Positions 1 to 7,791 of a stretch of 64,000 nucleotides of DNA are shown in pieces. The notes below the pieces were generated by a model, which was given only the letters and a program-made list of their open reading frames with translations, ran no database searches and was not told where the DNA came from. Both the position numbers and the translations under genes were made by a program. The stretch comes from Pseudomonas fluorescens (GTDB lineage: Bacteria; Pseudomonadota; Gammaproteobacteria; Pseudomonadales; Pseudomonadaceae). Location of the stretch: the NCBI RefSeq assembly GCF_902497875.1, contig NZ_CABVHY010000028.1, positions 1-64,000 on the forward strand, in the 5' to 3' direction. Each line of letters starts with the position of its first letter. Positions within the stretch are counted from its first letter, which is position 1.

Positions 1-2
1 CC

Positions 3-417
3 GCTAAATCCACCGCGGCAAAACCGGCGGCCAAGCCTGCTGCTAGAACTGCTGCGGCCAAACCCGCTGCGGCGAAAGCGACGGCAGCCAAACCAGCAGC
101 CAAAACTGCTGCCGCGAAACCTGCGACGGCCAAGCCAGCAGCCAAACCTGCAGCGGCTAAAACCGCTGCTGCAAAACCAGCGGCCAAATCTGCCGCGGCG
201 AAACCGGTTGCCGCTAAAGCACCTGCCAAGGCCGGCAGCAAAACCCGCCGTGAAAAAGCCGGTCGCCGCTAAGCCAGCAACAGCTGCTGTCGCGGCCAAG
301 CCTGCGACTCCAGCGCCAGCAGCATCGCCGGCACCGACTGCGAGCACGCCTGCAGCGTCGCCTGTAACAACGCCAGCAGCCTCTGCGAGCAGCATCACCC
401 CAACCAGCGCTTCCTAA
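3..417 (+). pseudogene. algP: AlgP (histone H1-like regulator), C-terminal repeat domain, apparently frameshifted, 5' end outside window
   Basis: The segment encodes Ala/Lys/Pro repeats of the AAKP type, the DNA-binding H1-like tail of the alginate regulator AlgP. The repeats are open from base 3 in one frame but that frame stops at 270-272 after a non-repeat run (GSKTRREKAGRR). The repeat continues one frame over (AAKPAVKKPVAAKP) to the stop at 415-417, ending in an Ala/Pro/Ser/Thr-rich tail. Dropping one C in the 231-234 region restores a continuous repeat, so a +1 frameshift is inferred. The repeats of algP are known to vary between P. aeruginosa isolates, so this may be true variation or a sequencing error. 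The gene is convergent with, and touches, the next gene. Confidence 0.8.
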
Positions 418-878
418 GCCCCGGTTACCGCGACGCGCAGTTCATTCAGCGCGTCGCGGTTCAGGGTGGTGGCTTGTACCGCCACTCCTTCCAGCCAGGC
501 TGGCAAATCCTTTGCCTCCTCTTCTGGCCAGTCTCGTGCCGTCGTCTCCAGTCGCAACAACAACTGTCGCTCCGCTTCGAGCTCAAGCGCCTTGACCTGT
601 TCGCGCAGAATAGTCAGTTGCACATCCTCAAGGGCCGCCGAGCGCCATTGCTGGCGCAGTTGCCGCAGGGGTTGCACGACATCGTCATGCCAGGGGCCGG
701 CCAGTAACTGCAGCTGCTGCAGACGTTGGGCATTGCAGACCACGCCACGCTGGCCAAGCCAGACCGCGCACAACAGCAGGCAGACATTGGCGCCCGCACT
801 CTGCAGTTCCAGGCAGGCCCGTTCGACGCCGGGTCGGGCGTAGGTCGTCAGGGTAGAGCTCCACAGGTCAGAGGACAT
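414..878 (-). CDS. TIGR02444 family protein
   Basis: A 154-residue protein beginning MSSDLWSST and rich in Leu, Gln and Ala. It matches the TIGR02444 family, a Pseudomonas/gammaproteobacterial family of unknown function found beside algP and an ABC-F ATPase. A short hydrophobic stretch (ANVCLLLCAVWLGQ, about residues 30-43) sits in an otherwise soluble-looking, mostly helical protein. Its stop overlaps the algP stop on the other strand by a few bases, and its start lies about 50 bp from the divergent ABC-F gene, so the two must share a compact promoter region. No catalytic motif is visible. Confidence 0.8.
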   Translation of the reverse strand: MSSDLWSSTLTTYARPGVERACLELQSAGANVCLLLCAVWLGQRGVVCNAQRLQQLQLLAGPWHDDVVQPLRQLRQQWRSAALEDVQLTILREQVKALELEAERQLLLRLETTARDWPEEEAKDLPAWLEGVAVQATTLNRDALNELRVAVTGA

Positions 879-928
879 ATTCCTTCTCGCGCCAGTTGCG
901 AGCGAAGCTGGTAGACTCCGCCGCCATT

Positions 929-2839
929 ATGATCCGACTTCAAAGCCTAACATTACAGCGTGGCCCGCAACGTCTGCTAGAAGACGCCGAGCTGACCCTG
1001 CACGCCGGTCACAAAGCCGGCCTGATCGGTGCCAACGGCGCCGGTAAATCCAGCCTGTTCGCCTTGCTCCAGGGGGAATTGACCCCTGACTCGGGCGACT
1101 GCTTCCTGCCGGCGGACTGGCGTATCGCCCATATGCGCCAGGAGGTCGACACCCTTGAGCGGGTAGCGGTCGACTATGTGCTCGATGGCGACCTGCGCCT
1201 GCGCGAGGTGCAGCGTGAGCTGGCCGACGCCGAAGCGGCCCATGACGGTGCCGCTCAGGCGCGCCTGCACGCCGAACTCGATAGCGCCGACGGTTACACC
1301 GCCGATGCCCGGGCGCGCAAGCTGCTGGCAGGTCTGGGCTTCACCAACGAGCAGATGGATCGCCAGGTCGGTGATTTCTCCGGTGGCTGGCGAATGCGTC
1401 TGAACCTGGCGCAGGCACTGATGTGTCCGTCAGATCTGTTGTTGCTCGATGAGCCGACCAACCACTTGGACCTCGACGCCATTCTGTGGCTCGAAGACTG
1501 GCTCAAGAATTACCCTGGCACGTTGCTGCTGATCTCCCACGACCGGGACTTCCTCGACGCCGTGGTCGACCATGTGGCCCACGTCGATCAGCGCAAGATC
1601 ACGCTCTATCGTGGTGGTTACAGCGCTTTCGAACGTGCTCGCGCCGAACGTCTGGCCCAGCAGCAGCAAGCCTACGAGAAGCAGCAGGCGCAGCGTGCGC
1701 ATATGGAAAGCTACATCGCGCGTTTCAAGGCCCAGGCCACCAAGGCCCGTCAGGCCCAGAGCCGGATCAAGGCCCTGGAGCGCATGGAAGAGTTGTCGGC
1801 CGCCCACGTCGACTCGCCCTTCGATTTCGTGTTTCGCGAGTCGGCGAAAATCTCCAGCCCGTTGCTCGATCTCTCCGACGCCCGTTTGGGTTACGGCGAG
1901 AAGACCGTGCTGGAAAAGGTCAAGCTGCAACTGGCTCCGGGTGCCCGGATCGGCCTGCTCGGTCCGAACGGCGCAGGCAAGTCGACGCTGATCAAGAACC
2001 TTTCTGGTGAGCTGGAGCCGTTGGCCGGTCGCCTGGTGCGCGGCGAAAACCTGGTGGTTGGCTACTTTGCCCAGCATCAGTTGGACTCCCTCGACTCCAA
2101 GGCCAGCCCGCTCCTGCATATGCAGCGTCTGGCGCCGACCGAGCGGGAGCAGACCCTGCGCGACTTCCTCGGGGGTTTCGACTTCCGCGGAGCGCGCATC
2201 GATGAGCCGGTGTTGAATTTTTCCGGTGGCGAGAAGGCCCGTCTGGCGCTGGCGTTGATCGCCTGGGGCCGGCCGAACCTGCTGCTGCTCGACGAACCGA
2301 CCAACCACCTCGACCTGGAGATGCGCCTGGCGCTGACCATGGCCTTGCAGGAATTCACCGGTGCAGTGCTGGTGGTTTCCCACGATCGGCACTTGCTGAA
2401 AAGCACCACCGATGAATTCTTGCTGGTTGCCGATGGCAAGGTCGAGGAGTTCGACGGCGACCTGGAAGACTACGCCCGCTGGCTGGTTGACTATCGACTG
2501 CGCAACGCGCCGGTTAACAACACGCCGGTCAATCCCGACAAAACCGACAAGAAAGCCCAGCGCCAGGCTGCCGCTGCATTGCGTCAGCAGCTGGCGCCGC
2601 ATAAGCGTGAAGCCGACAAGCTCGAAACCGAGCTGGGCAAGCTCCACGAAAAACTCGCGAAGATCGAAACCAGCCTCGGCGACAGTGCGGTGTACGAAGC
2701 GGCCCGCAAGGATGAACTGCGTGATCTGCTGGCCGAACAGGCCCGGCTGAAAGTTCGTGAAGCCGAGTTGGAAGAAACCTGGATGGAAGCCCTGGAGCAA
2801 CTCGAGAGCCTGCAGTCGGAGCTGGAGGCGCTCTCTTGA
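929..2839 (+). CDS. ABC-F family ATPase (YheS/Uup type)
   Basis: A 636-residue soluble protein with two ABC domains and no membrane segment, the ABC-F layout; such proteins act on the ribosome rather than in transport. Domain 1 has the Walker A GANGAGKS (about residues 34-41), signature FSGGWRMRL and Walker B LLLDEPTNHLD; domain 2 has GPNGAGKST, FSGGEKARL and LLLDEPTNHLD. A charged linker lies between them and a C-terminal coiled coil (about residues 530-636, rich in Lys, Glu, Leu) follows. The ATG at 929 is preferred over an in-frame start at 896 because the family begins MIRLQ. The stop overlaps the next gene's ATG (TGATG). Confidence 0.93.
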   Translation: MIRLQSLTLQRGPQRLLEDAELTLHAGHKAGLIGANGAGKSSLFALLQGELTPDSGDCFLPADWRIAHMRQEVDTLERVAVDYVLDGDLRLREVQRELADAEAAHDGAAQARLHAELDSADGYTADARARKLLAGLGFTNEQMDRQVGDFSGGWRMRLNLAQALMCPSDLLLLDEPTNHLDLDAILWLEDWLKNYPGTLLLISHDRDFLDAVVDHVAHVDQRKITLYRGGYSAFERARAERLAQQQQAYEKQQAQRAHMESYIARFKAQATKARQAQSRIKALERMEELSAAHVDSPFDFVFRESAKISSPLLDLSDARLGYGEKTVLEKVKLQLAPGARIGLLGPNGAGKSTLIKNLSGELEPLAGRLVRGENLVVGYFAQHQLDSLDSKASPLLHMQRLAPTEREQTLRDFLGGFDFRGARIDEPVLNFSGGEKARLALALIAWGRPNLLLLDEPTNHLDLEMRLALTMALQEFTGAVLVVSHDRHLLKSTTDEFLLVADGKVEEFDGDLEDYARWLVDYRLRNAPVNNTPVNPDKTDKKAQRQAAAALRQQLAPHKREADKLETELGKLHEKLAKIETSLGDSAVYEAARKDELRDLLAEQARLKVREAELEETWMEALEQLESLQSELEALS

Positions 2840-3432
2840 TGGAAGCGCTGAAGCTGCATTGGTCTGCCGTATGGGTCGAGCCGCTGCTGTTTGTCGGGCA
2901 AATTCTGCTGATCCTGCTGGCCGGTTATCTGGCCCAGCGTTTCGTGGCCAGAGGCCTGACCCGCCTGGGCCAGCGCTATCCGTTCCCGCCGCAATTGCTG
3001 ATGCCGCTGCGCGGAGGCTTGCGCTGGCTGATCATGGGCAGCGCGCTGATCTTTGTGCTGGAGCGCCTGGGTGTCTCGGCGACTGTGCTGTGGACGGCGT
3101 TGTCCGGTTTTGTCGCGGTGGCGGCGGTGGCGTTCTTCGCCATGTGGAGTGTGCTGTCCAACCTGCTCTGCGCGATTCTGATTTTCACTGTCGGGCCGTT
3201 CCGCCTGGGCGATGTGGTCGAGTTGGTGGACACCACCGACAAGCCCGGCGTCAAAGGCCGGGTGGTGGCGATCAATCTGCTCTACACCACATTGGTCGAA
3301 TCCGCTGAGGCCGGCAATGGCAGCGCCATGGTGCAAGTGCCGAACAGTCTGTTCTTCCAGCGCTCGGTCCGCCGCTGGCGCGGCAGTGATGTATTTCCGC
3401 TGAGCACCAGCGAAAAACTGCCGGGCAGCTGA
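2839..3432 (+). CDS. Small MscS-like mechanosensitive channel family protein
   Basis: A 197-residue membrane protein with about three hydrophobic segments (VGQILLILLAGYLAQ near residue 20, GGLRWLIMGSALIFVL near 57, ALSGFVAVAAVAFFAMWSVL near 82) followed by an MscS beta-domain-like stretch (FTVGPFRLGDVVELVD and a GRVVAINLLYTTL segment). It is shorter than canonical MscS (about 286 residues) and lacks the large C-terminal cage, as expected for the small family members. It overlaps the ABC-F stop by one base, so the two genes are probably translationally coupled. Confidence 0.82.
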   Translation: MEALKLHWSAVWVEPLLFVGQILLILLAGYLAQRFVARGLTRLGQRYPFPPQLLMPLRGGLRWLIMGSALIFVLERLGVSATVLWTALSGFVAVAAVAFFAMWSVLSNLLCAILIFTVGPFRLGDVVELVDTTDKPGVKGRVVAINLLYTTLVESAEAGNGSAMVQVPNSLFFQRSVRRWRGSDVFPLSTSEKLPGS

Positions 3433-3534
3433 TAACGCTGGTCGGCAGGGCTCAAGTCTTGCAAAAAATCGATAGTCATTCGCCAGAAGGCGCATTAGTT
3501 TAGACGTCTGCAACGAGTCTGAGTGAGGTGTGCG

Positions 3535-4167
3535 ATGGTGCTTGAAACATGGCTGGCGTTTTTTGCCGCCTGCTGGGTGATCAGTCTTTCTCCTGGTGCC
3601 GGCGCCATTGCGTCGATGTCTTGTGGTTTGCAGTACGGCTTCTGGCGCGGCTATTGGAACGCCCTGGGCCTGCAACTGGGTCTGGCGATGCAGATCGCGA
3701 TTGTCGCCGCAGGTGTCGGGGCCATTCTCGCGGCTTCGTCCACAGCCTTCTATGCGATCAAGTGGTTCGGCGTGGCCTACCTGGTCTATCTGGCGGTCAA
3801 GCAATGGCGCGCGCTGCCCAGCGACCTGAATGACGACGCGGCCATCCGGCAGATCGGCAAGCCGCTGGCGCTGGTGTTTCGCGGGTTCCTGGTGAACGTC
3901 AGCAACCCCAAGGCGCTGGTGTTCATGCTCGCGGTATTGCCCCAGTTCATCGACCCCCACGCGCCACTGGTGGCTCAATACCTGATTCTCGGCGTGACCA
4001 TGATCATCGTCGATCTGATCGTGATGGCGGGCTACACCGGGCTGGCTTCGAAGGTTTTGCGCCTGCTGCGCACACCGAAACAGCAGCGCCGCATGAACCG
4101 TACCTTTGCCGGTTTGTTCATTGGTGCGGCCGGGTTGCTGGCGACCATACGCCGCACAGCGGTGTAA
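3535..4167 (+). CDS. LysE family amino-acid exporter
   Basis: A 210-residue protein of about six membrane segments with the LysE/RhtB hallmark near the N-terminus (SLSPGAGAIASMSCGLQYG) and the conserved NVSNPKALVFMLAVLPQF near residue 125. Proteins of this family export amino acids such as homoserine, threonine or lysine; the substrate cannot be read from sequence. The ATG at 3535 is preferred over 3523 because it follows a GAGTGAGG-like ribosome site and starts right before the first membrane segment. It stands alone and is followed by a strong bidirectional terminator. Confidence 0.88.
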   Translation: MVLETWLAFFAACWVISLSPGAGAIASMSCGLQYGFWRGYWNALGLQLGLAMQIAIVAAGVGAILAASSTAFYAIKWFGVAYLVYLAVKQWRALPSDLNDDAAIRQIGKPLALVFRGFLVNVSNPKALVFMLAVLPQFIDPHAPLVAQYLILGVTMIIVDLIVMAGYTGLASKVLRLLRTPKQQRRMNRTFAGLFIGAAGLLATIRRTAV

Positions 4168-4180
4168 CGCCTTCACCCAC

Positions 4181-4211
4181 AAAAAAGGCGACCGCTGAGG
4201 TCGCCTTTTTT
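4181..4211. terminator. Bidirectional Rho-independent terminator
   Basis: Arms AAAAAAGGCGACC (4181-4193) and GGTCGCCTTTTTT (4199-4211) form a perfect 13-bp stem with a 5-base loop. The A and T tracts serve both directions, separating the convergent LysE gene and the envelope operon. Confidence 0.93.
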
Positions 4212-4221
4212 GTTCAAGGGC

Positions 4222-4965
4222 TTAGCGCAAAATGACGGGCGCCTCGTCCGGTGGCAGGTGGTTGCCCCGTGAGGTTTGCCCCGGTTGCTGGTAATCGCCG
4301 CCACCGAGCTGTTCGCCCAATTGGCGCGCCACGTCCTCACCCAGCGATTTCGAGACATCACGAACTACCCGCGGGCGGTTCAGTGAGACCTTCACGTCTT
4401 GGCTATTGACCAGTTTGGTGTCCTGACCTTCGCCCATGGCGGTAAACGCCGAGGTGATTTCGAAGGTGCTGGTGTTGATCAGGCTGAAGTCGGCTACCAG
4501 ACTCAGACCGAGAATCGCCGAATAGCTGTCGGTATTGGCCAGAGACGTGACATCACGGGTGAAGTCGATATCCGACAGGGTGCCGAACAACACGTAGTCG
4601 GCGCCCTGGTAGTTACCGGCCTTGATCCGCTCGATCACATCAAACACGTCTTCGCTGGACCTGGCGGTGTGCGGCGTGCCCTGCACCAATTGAAACATCC
4701 CGGACTTGAGAATTTCGCCCTTGATGTCGCCGGTGAATTTGCGCAATTCGCCTTGCTCGATATAGCTGCTGGTGGCCTCGATCTCGTTATAGCTCGACGA
4801 ACCGCTGGCGTTATAAGCGCTTGCCTGAAAGTTGCTCTGGGCCGAAATGATGTGGATGTATTGTTCCACCCGCTCTTGGTAGGCAAGGTCGGTGACCGCG
4901 ATTTTCGGGGCCGCCTGCACGCCAAGCGCGCAGGCCAGGCCAATGATGCCAATCCATGCACGCAT
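4222..4965 (-). CDS. Secreted CsgG/LpoB-like envelope protein
   Basis: A 247-residue protein with a Sec signal peptide (MRAWIGIIGLACALGVQAA) and no lipobox cysteine. The mature part resembles the CsgG/LpoB fold: a predicted secretion-competent alpha/beta domain with segments such as LKSGMFQLVQG and ADYVLFGTLSDID that mirror LpoB. The C-terminus is Gly/Gln/Pro-rich and probably disordered. It is the last gene of a four-gene minus-strand operon, 3 bp after lpoB, suggesting a function with LpoB in activating a peptidoglycan synthase or in another outer-membrane process; that role is inferred from context. Confidence 0.75.
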   Translation of the reverse strand: MRAWIGIIGLACALGVQAAPKIAVTDLAYQERVEQYIHIISAQSNFQASAYNASGSSSYNEIEATSSYIEQGELRKFTGDIKGEILKSGMFQLVQGTPHTARSSEDVFDVIERIKAGNYQGADYVLFGTLSDIDFTRDVTSLANTDSYSAILGLSLVADFSLINTSTFEITSAFTAMGEGQDTKLVNSQDVKVSLNRPRVVRDVSKSLGEDVARQLGEQLGGGDYQQPGQTSRGNHLPPDEAPVILR

Positions 4966-4968
4966 TGC

Positions 4969-5556
4969 TTATCGCTCCGTGGTTTTGCGGATCTCTTTTT
5001 CGTCCATCCACTCGGCCAGACCGCTTTCGACATCGATCAATTGCAGGCTGAACTTGTAGAAGACGTCCTTGTAATCGCTGCTGCGCTTGACGATCGAGCT
5101 GATCGAGCCTTCAAGGCGGTATTGGGCGGCGATCATATTGCCGGTCTTGGCCACGGTGCTTTTCTTGTACAGGCCGCTCTGGTTTTGCAGCTTGAGCTGG
5201 TCAACCTGGCTCTGCATGGCCGTGTTGTCACTGGCGAAACGGGCGGTGCCGGATTTCATCAGCTGAGTCTTGATGCTGGTGGTGATCTCGCGGGTATCGA
5301 TGTACTCGCTGGTTTTGTTCTTCACGTCGTAAACCTGCACCACCGGGCGACCCTGCAGGATCCCGGACTGGGCCAGCGAGCGGGTCATGGTTTCGGCGAT
5401 CATCTGCAGGTCGGTGGAACCGAACTCGTTGGTCACCAGCTCTACAGCCTTGCTGTCGCCGTAGCCGATATTTTTCCCGCCCAGGACCGGCGAGTTGTTG
5501 GCGCAACCGCTGGCCAGAAGGGCGACAACGGCGAGGAACGAAAAGCGTGCAAACAT
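4969..5556 (-). CDS. lpoB: Penicillin-binding protein activator LpoB (YcfM-like lipoprotein)
   Basis: A 195-residue lipoprotein with lipobox LLASGC (acylated Cys about residue 18) followed by an LpoB domain: TRSLAQSGILQGRPVVQVYDVKN, the IDTREITTSIKTQL helix and the YRLEGSISSIV strand. In E. coli LpoB is an outer-membrane lipoprotein that activates PBP1b. Here it sits with a YcfL homologue as in E. coli (ycfL-lpoB) and is followed by a second LpoB-like gene. Pseudomonas also has an unrelated PBP activator (LpoP), so the actual partner is uncertain. Confidence 0.82.
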   Translation of the reverse strand: MFARFSFLAVVALLASGCANNSPVLGGKNIGYGDSKAVELVTNEFGSTDLQMIAETMTRSLAQSGILQGRPVVQVYDVKNKTSEYIDTREITTSIKTQLMKSGTARFASDNTAMQSQVDQLKLQNQSGLYKKSTVAKTGNMIAAQYRLEGSISSIVKRSSDYKDVFYKFSLQLIDVESGLAEWMDEKEIRKTTER

Positions 5557-5594
5557 GGGAATACTCTCTAAAACTGAACGAAACGGTGAGTGCC

Positions 5595-5963
5595 TTAAGG
5601 CGTTTTGATTTCCAGGCGGAAATCCACGGCTTTGGCCAAAGGCGCGATGGCTGGCAGGAAGCTGGTTTGCGTGCCGTACAGGGTCAGGCTCTTCCAGGTT
5701 TCTTCTTCGCCGACCGGGAAACCTTCAGGGCCGAGCCAGGCGAAGCGGTAGTACATAGTCTTGTTGTTGAAGCTGGTGTTGCTGAGCTGGACGTTGACGG
5801 TCAGGAAGCCGTTTTCGCGAGCGACGCGCATCGCACCGACCTCGATGTTCTTCAGTTTGCCCATGCTCACGACTTTGCTCGCCGCGCTGCCGGGTTCTGG
5901 AGGTGGGGTGGCGCAACCGGCTAACAAGGCCAGCGCGATGACAGCAATGAAGTTGAAGCGCAT
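5595..5963 (-). CDS. YcfL family lipoprotein (DUF1425)
   Basis: A 122-residue lipoprotein with lipobox LALLAGC (Cys 17), then a short Pro-rich linker and a beta-rich DUF1425 domain containing NGFLTVNVQLSNTS and MYYRFAWLGPEGFPV. Function is unknown, but YcfL is encoded beside LpoB in enterobacteria, and the same pairing is seen here. It lies 38 bp before lpoB and 13 bp after the COG3014 gene, so one operon is likely. Confidence 0.85.
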   Translation of the reverse strand: MRFNFIAVIALALLAGCATPPPEPGSAASKVVSMGKLKNIEVGAMRVARENGFLTVNVQLSNTSFNNKTMYYRFAWLGPEGFPVGEEETWKSLTLYGTQTSFLPAIAPLAKAVDFRLEIKTP

Positions 5964-5976
5964 GAAGAGTCTCTGC

Positions 5977-7374
5977 TTAAGGTTGTTTGAGGCTGGCCAC
6001 AGCCTGCGGGTTGGCGCTTGGCGTCAGATTCGCGGCAATGCCGCTGGTGAACACCTGGCTGCCCACCACGCGCAAGGTAATGACTTGATAGGGCTGATCG
6101 ATCTTGACCTTCACCAGCGCGCCGCCATGGGGGTTGGGCAGGCTGATCTGGTGCTCGCCTTGCTTGAGGCGCAGGCGCACCACCTGGGTGGCGTCAGGCA
6201 GGGTGCGCCAGGTGCGGGTATCGGCGCCTTCCATCACCGTTGAAGTAATGCCCACTGCCAGGCCGGCCAACGGGTTGACGTCGTTCAACTGCTTTTGCGC
6301 AACGCCGCGGGTCACGGCGCGCACGGTGGTGCGCAAAATGATCCCTGGCATGTCGTCACGCAGGGCGCGGCGGGACATGGCAGTGGTGCTGTTGAGCTGT
6401 GTCAGGTTCAATTGCTGACCGTCCACGCCGATCTGGGCGAAGGTCGCCGTCGAGGTGTCTGGCTTGATTACCGGAAACGACAGCGGCGTGATCACCAGAT
6501 TGCCGCTGATGGGCAGCGGCAGCGGAATGCGGATGGAGTCGCGGGCCGGTGCCAGACCGCTTTGTACGACGATCAGGATGTCGCTTTCTTCACGCTTGCC
6601 AGCCGGCTTGTCGAGGTTCAACAGCGCTTGTTCGAGCAGGGGGGTATTGGGACGCAACTCTGCGGCTTTTCGGTAGCCCGGCGCGGCGAGGTCTCTTTCG
6701 CCCAGGGCTTCGTAGACGAAGCCGGCCAGGTAGTGGCTGAAAGCACTCTGATAACTGTTCTTCAGACCGACCACTTCCGGTGCGTCGAGGCTGGCCACCG
6801 GATAGCCCTGCAGGTCTTTGTACTCGGTCTGGACCCCTTGCTTCTCGGCTTCGTCTTCGCGCTTGAGGTATTCCTTGTCGCGCAGCTCGGCGATCACCGC
6901 TTCGCGTTCGTGAGTCTTCCTGATTTCGGTGCGGGCGCCGTCAAAGTCGTTGATGGCAAGCAGATTCAGGGCCATCTGGGTGGTCAGCATGACTTTTTCG
7001 TAGTCATAACCTTCGTAGCGACGAACCTTGTCGTTGACCAGGAAGCTGCCGAACTGTGACAGGTATTTGTCGGAGTCGAACTTGACCGAATCTTCCCACG
7101 CCCCCACAACCTGATCCGCGCTTCTCCATGCGGTCTGGCTACCCGGCAAATCACCTTTGGCGCGCAGCAGTTCACCTTTCTCGAAATAATAGAGCAGGTC
7201 TTTGTCCTGGCTGCGGTTGTTCTTTTCCAGCAGGGTCAGCGCGGCATCGACGTTGCCGGTGCTCAACTGTTGGTTGGTTTGCTGGAGCTCGGAGTCGTAG
7301 TTGCGGAACGCCGAACAACCGGCGAGCAAAGTGACTGCGCTGAGCGCGAGCGAGGTAAGGGCGCGGGATGCCAT
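5977..7374 (-). CDS. COG3014 family TPR-like lipoprotein
   Basis: A 465-residue lipoprotein with lipobox LLAGC (Cys 20). The N-terminal half is helical and TPR-like (QLSTGNVDAALTLLEKNN; YYFEKGELLRAKGDLPGS; YLAGFVYEALGERDLAAPGY), followed by a C-terminal beta-rich region. COG3014 proteins are uncharacterized; this is the first gene of the lpoB operon, which suggests an envelope-assembly role. Length and signal fit the family. Confidence 0.83.
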   Translation of the reverse strand: MASRALTSLALSAVTLLAGCSAFRNYDSELQQTNQQLSTGNVDAALTLLEKNNRSQDKDLLYYFEKGELLRAKGDLPGSQTAWRSADQVVGAWEDSVKFDSDKYLSQFGSFLVNDKVRRYEGYDYEKVMLTTQMALNLLAINDFDGARTEIRKTHEREAVIAELRDKEYLKREDEAEKQGVQTEYKDLQGYPVASLDAPEVVGLKNSYQSAFSHYLAGFVYEALGERDLAAPGYRKAAELRPNTPLLEQALLNLDKPAGKREESDILIVVQSGLAPARDSIRIPLPLPISGNLVITPLSFPVIKPDTSTATFAQIGVDGQQLNLTQLNSTTAMSRRALRDDMPGIILRTTVRAVTRGVAQKQLNDVNPLAGLAVGITSTVMEGADTRTWRTLPDATQVVRLRLKQGEHQISLPNPHGGALVKVKIDQPYQVITLRVVGSQVFTSGIAANLTPSANPQAVASLKQP

Positions 7375-7791
7375 ATGGAGTACTTCTTCCCTGAACGTAA
7401 GCAGCCATGTGTGCTGGTCGGGCCAAGTGGACCAATCGGCAGAGGAGGTGACTTTCCTGCCAATTCCTCATTAAAAGAGGAGCTTAAATACCCATTTGGA
7501 ATAACTGGGGCGCGGCATTGTAGGCTTCGAAGATGGCAAAGTAATGGCTTTTTGGTGTTACTTAGCCGAGGCGTGCCACTATTTGAGCTGATCATTTTAA
7601 GAGTCTGAGCGCGCATTTCCCGGACCAGTGGATTCTTTATGGGCACTGTGAATCGTCGCAAAGCCGCTAAATAAGTGTTCTGGAGCTGTTTTCAGCGGTC
7701 AGTTCACAGGCCTGAGTGGATGAGAAGGCTTGAGCGAAACGCATTCGAAGTGAACAATGTGTTACTTCTTGTTTCCAATTGAGATTCGTTC
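7375..7791. other. 417-bp divergent intergenic region
   Basis: Separates the lpoB operon (minus) from the iron permease gene (plus), so it must hold both promoters. A small hairpin TCCTC/GAGGA lies around 7466-7486. Open frames here on both strands have no family resemblance and are not accepted as genes. No convincing Fur box was seen before the permease. Confidence 0.5.

Noticed and set aside
1430..2800. Long open frame (456 codons) antisense to the ABC-F gene, and similar ones antisense to ppk1 (14703-16526), rho (19252-20544), ubiD (20664-22031) and ssuA (56673-58181)
   Set aside because: They mirror the codon structure of the real genes on the other strand, have no family resemblance, no ribosome sites, and odd composition; they are expected in GC-rich DNA.
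7263..7661. Open frames on both strands in the region before the iron permease
   Set aside because: They overlap the start of the COG3014 gene or lie in the promoter region, show no domain resemblance and compete with each other.
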